Position numbers and translations under genes: made by a program | Notes under the pieces: generated by a model | What the model saw: the letters and a program-made list of their open reading frames with translations, nothing else | Database searches by the model: none | What the model was told of the DNA's origin: nothing | Assembly: GCA_013399115.1 (NCBI GenBank) | Contig: VXAA01000169.1 | Span: forward strand, 158,465 to 222,464 | Source: Anseranas semipalmata | Lineage: Eukaryota > Chordata > Aves > Anseriformes > Anseranatidae | Direction of reading: 5' to 3' | DNA: 64,000 bases | Part shown: one piece after another, positions 8,501-21,100 of the stretch | Position numbering within the stretch: position 1 is the first letter of the stretch | How the letters are laid out: each line of letters opens with the position of its first letter

Positions 8501-11500
8501 GTTATGTTATGATTCAATGCCGAGTTAGACTCCAAAAGAAATACGTGCAGCAAGCAAGCTTCAATAGGGGAGTTTGTTGCAGCAGCCGCACCTTTACAGT
8601 TTTGCAAACAAACCATTAAAATGGGGAAAACATAAAACACATGAAATAAAAACAAATTTGGCAGCAAGTTAAGTTTCTGCATGTAGCACTGAAAAAAAAA
8701 GAAAAAGCTAACAGTGTGGGAATTAAATGAGGAGGTGACTGAGGAAAGTAAAAGGACATTTTTTCAGTCAGAGGGGAGCATATGAACTCTACTAAATCTA
8801 GATTTGCTTTATACTTTTCTTATATTCTGTAAGGGAATATTTAAATACATGGCTGGACATTTTGAAAGTATATCATTACCTAGCTCTGAATCTTGAAGTG
8901 AAACTAGCAGCCCTGTCTACTTTATGTGTCTCCATGTATATGCTGATAGTATTCATTTGCTTTATGAACAGAAGGTGCTTGGATTGATCTTTAAGAATAC
9001 TATTTAAACTGAGTAAGAGACTGATTTTTTGAGGTGCATAGAACTTCAAACATGAAATTCCTGACTAACCTCAAATCCCGAAATCATCAAAATCTGAAGG
9101 ACTGGAATTGCCCCCAAGCAAGAAATCTATTATGACAATTTATGATTTCTTTTCTAGTCTCACTTGCTAACTCATTCCTACAGAAAGAGACGAGTTTATT
9201 GTCTTTGCCTCAATTTCTCATCTTTTGAAGGTAAGGTAGTATACTAACCTTTCAGATTAAAGTTTGTATGTAGTATACCTCAAAATATTTGACAACGATG
9301 CTTTAAATAATAGAATAAGTATTTTGCTGACCTGAGCTGCTTTTTTTTTTTTTTTTTTTTAATGAAAGCAATAATTTTAGGGCTTATTATGTGTAACAAT
9401 CTGTCTCAAATATTTTTCCCATAATTTATCTGTACTTACAGTCCCGTCAGATGTACTGGGAGAAATGATTTCAAGTACAGCCATCACAGATCTGCATGCA
9501 CCATACTGTTATTGTCACAGATGTTTCTGTTGCCAGGCTACTCATTATTTCTGTAGCACCCGTGAATATGGATCCATGCTATCCATAAAAATAATATTTT
9601 TTCCTCTACCTTGTGTCTCGCATGGGAGAAAAATGTTCAGGAATCCCATTAGACATTAAAGCAGAATCACAAATAGTGATGGCAAAATCTCTTCCACATT
9701 TTCTCTGAGGCCATTGCACCTGCAAAACGTCATGCAGTTCAGGCCTACTCTGTATGGATGCAGTACCTTTCTGTACACTCAGGAGGTAGTAAGGCAGTAA
9801 AATAGTGGGGAGTTGCTGCCAAATATCTCCTGCCTTACAAGTCACTGTGCCTGGAAAGAAAGGCAGCAGAGCCTTCAAATAGAAGGCTTTATATACTTTG
9901 CAACTCTCTTTAAGGACACAACAGCCTCTGCAAAGTCTTGATAACTCAGCTTTTAAGCTTGGAGGACAGCCAAGCCCTCTCCAGCTTCATTCACACCACA
10001 CTTTCTTTGGCTGAAGCATGCACTGACTGACCCAACTTTCAAAACCGACTGCCAGCAGAGACTGAGAATGCCATCCCTATTCTATTCTATTTAGGCAAAG
10101 GCAGAGTTTAGTCCTCAGCAGTCCTACATTTTGCTTAGTTAGGAGCAAAAGGAGAAGGAGAAAAGTTTAGTTATCTATTACAAGTAAATACCTGTTTCAG
10201 AGATTTTTTTTTTTGTAGCAGATACCAAAGGAATCAGTTTGTGTAACATAATGATCTCAAATTACAGTGCCTAGTCTTATTTGGGCACTGCCCATAATAC
10301 GCATTCAGATTTTGTAATGATGAAGGTTACAAGTTCATTGCATAGATGGGTGAGAGACAGCATTTTCCATCAAGCAAGATCCACCAACAGCTGTAGCAGT
10401 GGCACAGGTGACACCTGTCACTGTTGGGCCTTTTGACAGTACATCTACATGATATCCTGTAGGCCCATGCAGAAGCAAGCAGAAACCCGAAAACGATCAT
10501 TTGCTTTCAGGAGATGATAAACTCTTGTGCCAAGAATATCAGTTGTATCTGATGTAATTGACTTAAGGAAAAAAGGCCATGTGGCTGGAGCAGAGGATGA
10601 GGAGATAGAAATTTTTGGTAGAAGACATATTCTGGTACCATATGGTGCAGACCTCCCTGATGTCCCTAAGTTCAAATTACAAGAAACAGGTTGCCTGATT
10701 TTAAACAGGAAAGACTTGAATTTTGGTGTAGCTGTACACCTGTAAAACCCATTGCCTTAGTCGGCATGCTGTGTTTTTTTTGTTGTTGTTGTTTTTCCCA
10801 ATGATGATATTAAAAAAAGATTGTAGAAACAAGACAGTCTACATACAACCATCTGGAGTGGCATTTTCCACTGCAAAAAAAATCAGAAAACAGTGTTTAC
10901 TTTACACAGAACTGATTTTTTTTTTTTTTTTTTTTGTCTGGTTCCCTATGGAAATGGAACTGAACTGATCATCTCACATATAGTTGCTATCCCTTCCCCA
11001 TTAACTTATTCCTAAAAACACTACATTCCTATAAGTTCTAAGAAAATAACTCAGCAGATAGAGGAGAAACACACTAAAGAGCTCAACTACATTATTAAAC
11101 CAGAGTATCCACATGGATGATGATGATGATGATGAATGGGTTTATACTATTGACTCACTTGTGGGAAAACATTTGACTCATGTGTGTGCCCTACACACCA
11201 GAGAGTGTAACTATGAAATACAAATCCATGGGAAAACAAGCTTCCTCTGCTTATTGAACTACATGCTTTTTTAATCTGTCATGTATTATTCTGAAACCAA
11301 ATTGAAACCCAGTCCTACTTATATTACAGTAAGGTGATTATAGTGAATGAGTGCTTTCATGTGGAGAAAATGCCCGGTACTTACAAGCTCTTTAGACTGA
11401 TGGAGAAAGGCAAAACAAGAACTGATTTTTGGAAGATGAAGTCAGACAAATTAGAGGAAAAAGCCCGGATTCTTAGCCAAGAGAGTAAGTAACTTTTGGA

Positions 11501-13900
11501 GCAGACAGCTAAGCCAAATAGAGAGTCTCTGCTTTTTAAAGTTTACAAATCAAGGCAATGTCTTATTTTGAAAGACAAACTTTAACCATATGCAGATTAT
11601 TAAGCTCTATCCATAACAGCAGGGTGAAATCTTCTATTCAGGTAGTCAGAGCAGATGAGAGCATATTTCCTCTGGCTTAAATTTTATGATGCAAGCAGGA
11701 GGTGGGCAGTCTGGCTTGTAGAGGAGTCCCGTTGTCATCAGTGGAAATAACAGATGGGAAATAACATGTCTGAATATAAAGACATAGAAGTATAAAGTGA
11801 TTCCTTTCTTTAAAGAAATCACTGCCTCAGCATACCCTTTGGGTAAGGCAAGGGCCCATCTGTTTTAGGTGCCTTTAGATCATTTGGCACCTCACAAATA
11901 TAGTTTAGCAAATTTTTCTTTCGTGCTCAAATATGTTTAAATATTTTCAGCTGTCCTCATTTGAAACAATCGACAAATACAGTGGTTAGGCCTGAGACTT
12001 AAGGAGAAAGGTGGCCATGTTACCTTTTTCCTCACGATTGTTAAGCCTCATTACTGTAGGAAGCTTCCAGGAAGAGACTTAATAAGATTAAGATGACCTC
12101 TTGCCTAGGGAACACCAAGTTCAATTATAATATCTGAGTGGAACTCTTTATGGAAAAGACAGGCATAATGCATACAAGTTAACTGGAAAAAACAAAAACA
12201 ACAACAAAAAACCAACAGGAAGACAGCTGCTGTGGGACTGGTATGGCCAATGTGGACATGAAATCTTGTCCTATTCTTCAGATTTTGTTCATATAGAAAT
12301 ATCTTGGGGAGGAACGTTTCAAACAGAAGTATATGTATTTCTTGTCCAAAAATGTGACTGCTTTCAGCGGAAGTCAGTTGGGCTGTTTCCTAAAACCAGC
12401 ACAGCCTTTTAATGCAGGATTCTCCAATACAGTGTAGTGGACTTCTGTGTATCTCACCCATGATCCTGAATGTCATCCTGTAGCAACAACCTGATTTATC
12501 CTCCTAGAGCCTACACTGATTTGTTGCCTAGATATACATTAAGCTGACTGCAGAGAAGATGTCTGAGGCTAATGTTGGGAAGTCAGGCTGAAAATGCTGT
12601 CATTCTTCAATGAGAGAGCTAAGGACACCTATGACCATGGGTGGGAGAACTTCTGCAGTTTCAGTATGGCCACAGGCATCAAGCAGGCTCAGCACTATGG
12701 TCGTAGCGCTGTGACTCATGCTACCCACCACAGCTTGCCAAACAGTGAGACTTAGCTGCTGGTGGCAGGCATCAGAAGTTCAAGGTTAATCTTCCGAGTG
12801 GAAGAAAAGAAACAGGTCATAATTTTCCAGGTCAATGAAGCTGTTCTTGTCATGTTCAGAGGAGAGTTATCTTGGCACTCAGCAAATCCAACAATAGGAA
12901 ATGTCAAAATCTACCTGGAAGTGTCTCGGATTACAGGGAGAACCTGCTGCATGAAAGGTCTCTACTCGGGGCTGATACCACTTTCTGGGGGATTACCTGT
13001 TCAGTAGGATTATTTGTCCTCAGCCTTGTGACGGAGCAGAAGGGGAAAAAAAGCCACTGCACCACAAGGTAGTTTTATATTCATGTAAAAATATCTATAG
13101 CCAGACACTCCTGGAAAGGCTGGACTACAAAGTCAGAGTTTAAAGGCAGCTCAGAGTGTTTAAATAAAAAGGCTAATAGGGACACAATTGGCAGGTGGTT
13201 GTGCTTCAGCTGTCTGTGCATGGAGTGGGCCCTCAAACAAAGCAAGGACACCTATAAAAAGAGCAGAACTGTGTAAAGAGGCTAAATACATCAGGAATGG
13301 CTATGTGAAGCTTGGAGCTAGGACCAGCTCCTAAACCAACTTCAGTCCTTGTAATTTGTTGCATTATCTCAGAATCATGTCTGGTTGTAATATCACACAC
13401 TAATGCCACTGCTAAGGATTACTGGGAAACACGAAAAATGGCTCAGCAGTGCTCAGCTGCCACTCCAGACACTTGGTCAAGGCCTTACGGTTGTCTCAGA
13501 GCTCAGTGATTGTTTCTGGGGAAGAACTCCTCCATCTCCCAAGACACATGAGAGCTGATGGAATGACCTGCCAACCTGAAAGCCTCCAAGCTGTAAAAGA
13601 TGCTGGCTACCTAGATATTTTTTGGTGGGTGGCAGGCACCAGACTGCTGAAAGGCCCAATTGCCTAAAAAACCTCTGCTGGATGGCAGGCTTTTGGAGGC
13701 AGAGCAACAGTAACCCTTTAATTCTTTAAGGACACCTTAATGCTCAGAAACTCTCATCCTTCAATCTGACAGTCATTTTGTCAACCTGCTAGTGGGGTTA
13801 TGGGGAAGGCAATAGTCTTGGATATGTCAAGGTCCAAGAGAAAGTCTCCTTTGATGGCTGCTAATCAGACCTCAAGTTCTCATGCTGAAGTTATATGTAC
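5565..13900. other. Intergenic, AT-rich, no gene recognised
   Basis: This region between the NEK2 promoter and the poly-T tracts contains a T20 run (9341-9360), other A/T tracts and a short GAT repeat (about 11116-11134). No open frame here resembles a known protein or shows splice-consistent exon structure. Confidence 0.7.
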
Positions 13901-13904
13901 TTCC

Positions 13905-13972
13905 TTTTTTTTTTTCTTTTTTTCTTTCTTTTTTTTTTTTTTTTTTTCACAAAAATCAAAAATTCAAAAACT

Positions 13973-14020
<48 letters not shown>
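13905..14020. repeat. Long poly-T tracts, including an uninterrupted T46
   Basis: Two pyrimidine tracts occur: T-rich at 13905-13947, and 46 consecutive T at 13975-14020. Poly-Phe and poly-Lys open frames across them are artefacts. This could be the tail of a minus-strand retro-insertion or an unstable homopolymer; no adjoining element was recognised. Confidence 0.9.
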
Positions 14021-14021
14021 C

Positions 14022-17000
14022 CACAGATATCCAATACTGAAACCATGCTGATCTTTCACGACAACTGTCCAATCATCCATCCAGTTATTTGGGATAGTCT
14101 GGCTGGTTAGCATGCCCATGTGGTACACAGCCTCCCTCCTGATGCTGTTGACATGCATTGCAACAGTACATGAGAGGGTTATGTGGCTAAGCTTTTACAT
14201 GTGGTAGTGTTTTGGCACTGAAAAGTAGCAAAAAGTGCCATCTACAGGCTCAGACCATGGCTATGAAACACTCTTCCCTGAGGACTGAGGGGAACCACAG
14301 GGTGCTCCATGGGCAGCCAGCTGGGTGCGTCATGGTGCCTTGGGCAGCTCTCAGCTGCTGGGCACGCTCAGGTCTTGCGCTGTGAGGGTAGCTGAGTGGT
14401 CCCGGACCCAGGAGCACTCCTGGCTATGAGCAGTGTCAGAAGTCAACTTGGTAGGAGCTATGGTTATTGCTTACCTGAGCTCCTTCCTACAAGACACTAC
14501 ACATCCCACGTTACAACAGAAGGTAGTTCTGTAATTGTTCACAGCAGCACACATCAAGTAGCTTGTGCAAGACACCTAAGAGATTTCTATTCCCAGGGTC
14601 ATATTTTCTGACATATCTACTGCACAGCACAGTTGTAATGTGTGTGGGGTTTTTTTTTGTTTGTTTGTTTGTTTGTTTTTTAATAAATAGGTAAAGGAGA
14701 GAGAGATGTCCCTGTCTTTGGGGGGAATTTATTCCCATTTAAGAAATCTCAGTTCTGGAAAAAATTCTGAAGCATTCCTCTCAACAGGATTACTTTGTGG
14801 CCTGGCAGAGTCCCTTTAAATGGTGGTAGCAATTTGCCCTTTCAGTCTGTCACCTACAAAATTGTCATCAACAACCACAGCTACCTATCAGCTCTTACAG
14901 AACCATCTGCGCAGCTTTTGATCATGTTTTTTCCCTCCAGATTGTTATCACCCTTCTGGAAACTAAGAATGGGACAAAATGTTGCAGTGATGTTACACAG
15001 CAGAGTGATATATTATTAGTTGCTACAGTATAAAAAAAAAAAAAGTTTAGGGTAGTGGCTGCTGATACCTCAGGCAGTCCACAATCCCCAACTCTGCAAA
15101 ACTAAGATGGCAACCATTATTGTGGTATGCAACAAACAAATATTTAAGGCCATTGAGACTTTCTCTGAACGTGAAATCTGATTTCTATAATAACTCATTC
15201 AGTTTTGGAGTGGCCCAAACTCAGAATCTGATAATATTTTGTTTCCATTTTGGTGATTTCAGTGTCATCTCAAGCTCAGCCTGAACCCTGGGAGATCTGT
15301 AATCAAAATCCAAATTGGAATGTAATTTTGTGGGTCATGTTGATCTGTAATTTCCCTCTCCTTTTCTACTTGAAAACAGCAATAAAACTTTGCTTTTACC
15401 TATATTGTTGGTTACAACTTGTTTCAAAGAACCTGATTACTTTTGTCTAAAATTCTGCTGGAAGCTAATGTCATCACTAAAAAGGAAGAAGAGACATTAT
15501 GGGCTCTGAAGTTCAAAATTCAAGAGCAGGTTACTGATGATTTAAATCAGAAAAAATAGGGGAAATTTGTAGAAAATTGATGCAGAGTTTCAGTAAGAAA
15601 AAGAAGCAACCCTGATGCAGGTTTGCAATGTTAGCTAAAAATAACATAACATTTTGTGGTCAAATGCACATTTAGTTAATTAGATCATTTGATTCACAGA
15701 ATATTATTTTGAATAAAAACAGGGCTCTGGAGCTTATTCCCTTCTTGTCCTCAGGGATGTACCCACATGGTGTAATCCCAGAGAAAACAGTAGCTTTGTC
15801 CGGGTCCCTGGGGCATGGAGCTCATCCCTTACCACACGAGTGCATGAAGTCCCTTACTGGCTGCCGGCCTGAGAATCTGCTAATTCAATTTCTCAGTGTC
15901 TTCCAGCTTGTTCTCTCTGATCTTTTAAGTCCTGAGCATTCAGGCAGTTAATGTGTTCTCTGCTAGAGGTGATTATTATATTAATTAGTCATACTCCAAA
16001 GCTTTATATGGAATAGACTGGAGCATTTAACAGCCAAAAGTTATAATGCCACCTTCTAGAATTATTTCAAAGTGACCCCACAAACAAGATCCTCGCAAAA
16101 GTTGCTCACCACAGAAAAAGTGATTCTCCCTCTGGCCACAGGGAGCCACACAGCCACCGTTATGAATCCAGGGGAGAAGGCGAGGGAGAGAGCAAAATCC
16201 GTGGTCTCTAAACTCCCTGCCCGGAGTTACAGGGGTTGCTCTACCCTTGAGGTGACCGTACTGGTTGCACCTGGGCTTCTGTTAGCTGTTTTCTTGCCAG
16301 CTTCTGCTGCAAGTCTTGCATTGCTTTTAGCCAGGCATTTAGAATGCATATGTAGCAAACTACTTGCACCTACTTGCAGGCGAACAGAGTAATTAGTGCA
16401 GACTGTCATCATAATTTCTAAATTTGTTTTTGACTGCAATGTTCAGGTCACTTTGCAAGATGGAGGATGACTGTTATTCCGTGAAGCCCTAAGCAACATT
16501 ATGAGGTGCTCGACCCCACAGAATAATCCAGTTTTTGTGTAATCACCCCAGGTATGTGACTCAAACATTTAATTGTCTCAGTACAGTACTAAGTCCACAC
16601 CAGCAACACCACAGACCAGAAGACCTAATCATTATCTCACATTCCATACATCTAAGATAATTCTGGTATTAATATACAGGTCCAGTAACATTCAGCTTCA
16701 TAGTGCTTTCTAGACAAGACTATCCCATTAAACTCATTCAGCACCATTAGCTTCTTCACCAAGACCCCCCAACTGGCTTTTAGAGACAGAACTTGTGCTG
16801 CATTTTCCTGTTTTCTCCTTTAATACATTTCCACCAAATTTCAATTTAGTAAGCTGAAGGATCCGAGAAGAGCTCATATAGATCTTCAGGTGAGGGAGAA
16901 GAAAGCTTAAAAGAAACAGCAACTTGATAGAGTAGCATCCAGAGAATAAACTGATTAAGGTAGAACGCAGAGGGATCAGTTTGCCTTATTTGTTTTCTTT

Positions 17001-18085
17001 TCAGCATGTGATCATCTCTCCCTTTCTCCAAACGTATGTACACTGTGAAGGTAGAAACAAATCTCTTTAGGGATTTTAATTCTATCTAGGCATCTAAACA
17101 GATGTTCTTTCATTTACTGAGATAGTTAACAGTCATTGTTGTTCAATCTCATTTATCAGAGTGCCTGAACACTTGCCTAGATTTTATCAAAGTTTAAAGA
17201 TTGAGGTAGTTATTTTGGACTAGAGGGTCTGCTGCGCTGAGATTCTCACTGTGCTGGATTAGAGAGGGAGTGGTGATAGTGCCACAGACTTGCTTAGGGT
17301 CACGTGACAAGTTATTTGTTGAGCCAGAAATCGAGCCTGCTAATCCTGAATTACTTCAATCTGTTGTCCCATCTACTAGCTCATTTCTGCTCTCAAGTCA
17401 AAGTATAGCTGCGTGAAGGTGCACATTTGGTCTGTACACCTTAAGTCTCAGTCTAAATGTAGCCTCAATGGTAAATGTCCCCAGCTTTGTCTGAGAGCTG
17501 ATATTTCCTAAATAAAAAGCACCTTCTGTTTCTCTGTTCTATATATGTAGTGGAGATAAAGTGTATAGAGCAAGGACTGCTCCTCAGAGGGCTTTAAAAA
17601 CACTCTTTGACCAAATGCTATTTGACATTTCCTTTGCCACTCTGCAAGGCTCCTCAGAGGGCTTAACTACTCTAATTTCTGCCAAGAAAGCAAAGACACC
17701 ATTTCATTTCCCTCAAGCTAAACAGTGTATGATGTGCAACAATTCAGAATTAATTTGACAGTAATGGAGATGACAACTATTACTGTGAGGTATTTCTGCT
17801 ATGAACATTGCCATCCTGTCCTCATTTCACCCCTACCCCCAAGTTTTGGTGTTACGAGGAATCGCTGAACAGTAGACAGGCTCATAGAAAATGCACATTC
17901 ATATACACTGCCCTGTCTCAGCAGAGCACCAGCTTTGGACTTGACAGCCTCTGTGGGTACAAGAGCCCTAAAGTCCCACAGAAATGCAGCTCTCACTTGG
18001 AGAAAGAAAACAATCGGCATGGGGCTACAAAGTGCATAAGACACACAGGTCTGTGGGAAGTGGCAATTCCTTCTAAACACGAGAC
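14022..18085. other. Intergenic, no gene recognised
   Basis: Contains a (TTTG)n microsatellite at about 14650-14682 and a 16-base direct repeat (17579-17594 and 17649-17664). Patches at 14270-14420 and 16080-16390 are less AT-rich, but nothing there could be identified. Confidence 0.65.
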
Positions 18086-18094
18086 CAGGATAGA

Positions 18095-18185
18095 ATCAGA
18101 ACGATTTTGGTTGGATGGGATTTTTGGAGATCATGTGGTCCAACATCTTGCTCAAATCTTAGGACATCTAAGGCTGTTTCCATCA
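18095..18185 (-). mobile_element. Degraded CR1-like LINE fragment
   Basis: The stretch TTTTGGTTGGATGGGATTTT, followed by GGAGATCATGTGGTCCAAC and a TTGCTCAA block, matches the familiar bird CR1 3'-end pattern in reverse orientation (GGTTGGAAGGGACC, GATCATCTAGTCCAAC). It is diverged and the boundaries are approximate. Confidence 0.6.
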
Positions 18186-18189
18186 GGAA

Positions 18190-21100
18190 ACAGTTAGGAA
18201 AACTTTCTGTTTTCCATCTGGCTCTTTTTTCCACTAACAATGCCCAAAGCAAACTGACGATGAAAGGATGCATTCTGTGTACAAAGCTAAGAAAAACAGG
18301 ACAGGTTAAATTTAAAATATACACGATTCCTTTCTTTCTAACACTGGTATCAATGCAGAATGAATAGCATTCAGGCCAATGTAGTCATAAAAGCGAACAC
18401 TGCTCACTACAATCCCTACACAGCATCAGTGGATCCTCTGCTTATCGACAATGATTTGATTTATTAAGGTACACACAGTAATTTAGGCCTTGCAACCCCG
18501 AGAATAAGGGCAAAGTCCTGAAATAATGAATGGCCTGGGATGAAGAAAACCAATCTGCATTCTCTTTATATTCCTCCCCAAACTGCCTCACTTCTCTTTG
18601 TCATCTTCTCCCCTTTCTAAAAAGAAATGTGATTCCGACCTACCTCATCTGAGCTCGGGTCCTGCCATGCCAGACACCCGTACTCAGCAGAGAGATTTAT
18701 TTCACCCACTCTTCTACAAATACCCACAGAAAGCGTAGCACAGAGCCGCTCTAGGCTCACTGCCAGCTTCTCAGATGTGGCCTCTCCCCGATCCCAGCCT
18801 GCCCTAATCATTTTGCAACCCTCCTGTGTAGATGCAAGCTAAAGACTGTTGCTGAAGCTGGTCACTGAAGAAACCCAAATATGGCAAGAATACGAAGATG
18901 TGGGAGGACAGGCATTACAAGCAAGGGAGAGGCAGGTGAAAGGGTTGGGGAGAATAGGGCTCAATCCAATCTGTTCCTAACTCATTACCCCTCCTTAGCC
19001 CAGAAAAAAATTTTAGGGCTATTAATATTTTTACACACAGCATGGACAGGTTCCTATCCAGCTGATGAAAGAAATTTCCTTATTTTTTAATATCTGCACA
19101 GCTGAATTAGTAAAATCAGAACTTAATGCTGTACTAAGGTATTAACATGAGGTCTCAGCTCTGTTTAAGTCAATAGGTGCCTCATCTCTAACTTCACTCT
19201 GAATAGATAGATTAAGACTATTTTAGCAAGTAGTTATGTGACTATAAAAAAAGTGCATCAATTATAAAAATCACTTTAAATCAGATACTCGAAAAACTTC
19301 AGGAAACAAGACAATTTCAGGGGGCTTCCATAAACTTAACTTCTGCAAGAATGACAGAATCATCTGCTTGGTCCAACAAGCAACATACTTGCTACTTCCA
19401 GGTAGCAAATTATTTCAGCGGACTGAAACCAGACCACAGTCATCTTCGGATTTGATTAAGTCCTTTCTTTCCTTTAAACAAGGACAACACGGAAGTCAGT
19501 TATCCACGTGCTGCTGTTGAAAATGGTGAGGCTGGTTTTTACTGAAACCCTCCCTGCTGGTTTTCCTGCGTGGACACAGTGGCTGTGTGTCACTTCTGTA
19601 TCTCTGGAATGAAATGAGCACTGCTACAAACTTCACAGGAGACAGGTAATGATCAAAATTTTGATCTTTTGATGGGTTGCAGTATAGAAGAGCAAGATGC
19701 CTTCATTGTTAACGTTCTCGTACATTTATCCTGTGGTAATTTATTGCATAAGCCAAGAATTATTCCTCAAAGAAATGTAGAAGACAAACTCTTTCAAGCT
19801 GTTCTGTGAGCAATGAATGCTGGGCTCCTACAGATTTTTCTTTGCTGCCTGAACTCTGCTTCCCACCGCCCTGTTGCATGTTCCCTGAAATGCCCACTCT
19901 GCACAGGCAGCACATGCTGTAGTTACTGTGCAGCCACCCACCGGCGGGCCAGCTGACCAAACTCTATGAAATGTACCTATTCTGCCTATTTTTTTCTTAT
20001 GGGGCTTGCTAAACTGGGGGGTCTGTCCTCCATGCAGCTATCAATTTTTCAATAGAAAACCCTCTTAGGATCACACTTGAGACTTCTACCTGATTTAAAT
20101 GTAGCTGAGTATGGCCAATAGGCCTGAAAGCTGTGGGGCAGGGTAACAACAGATGGATCAACCACAAAGATCATATTTCCTTAGGAAACTGGGGATGCTT
20201 CTCCCATCCCTAATGCATGGGATGAAAATGCTGTATTAAGACTCCCAGTCAACCTTCTGTTTTATGGCAATTAAATGCAATACAATACTCTAAAGGCATT
20301 TTGATGCTTTAAAGGTAATTTCCGTACACTGTCATGACAGGGCTGAATCCTTTTTATGTCCTAGATAAGCAATTAATAATCACATATCTTAATACAATAT
20401 TTCTAGATTTTAAAACCTTTTCGGTTTGGGATAATCCAACATTCTTACAGCATATTTCATTGTAAATTGCTAACATGATGGAGTGGATGGAGAACATAAT
20501 TTTGTCTACAAGTTTCATAATTAAAAATGTCATATATGGATAAGCTGCTTTTCTAATGCCTTGAAAATATATTCAGCCTAATTTTAGAGCCATCCTTTGT
20601 TACAATTGAATCCAGCTATTCAGTCTTAAGATCAACTTCCCATTAATCCACAGTCTGATGAAAAAATTGTAGGTACAAGTACAAGAAAAAGCCTGTTCTT
20701 TGGCCCAGCTAACTGCAGACAGTCCAAATATAGTTAATCTAATGCATCTCAATGTTTATGAGAAGGATAGCATAGTGCACTTGTGCTTACAATGTTAGCA
20801 TTGACGTGAAGGTCATAGGAAAGTTCAGTTTTATTCGTTGACATTGACCCCCAGTGCTATTAACAGAATTTTAATAGCAAGCATACGCTTTTACCTAAGC
20901 TAACAGGGAGACCCAAGACAGCCTACAGCTCTATGTAGGCCAAAAGAGAGCAGTGCTACTGTGAAAGTGACAGAGCAATGAAGATGTCAGTTGTCTCGAT
21001 CAACACCACTTGACGTACAAATGTTGTTTATGGAGGTTAAGTGACAGGTTAGTGTGTCTGACTGGCTGTGACCAATAACTCAGCTCAGAAACACGGGAGT

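Noticed and set aside
13800..14158. Poly-Phe and poly-Lys frames
   Set aside because: They come from the T46 and neighbouring T tracts.
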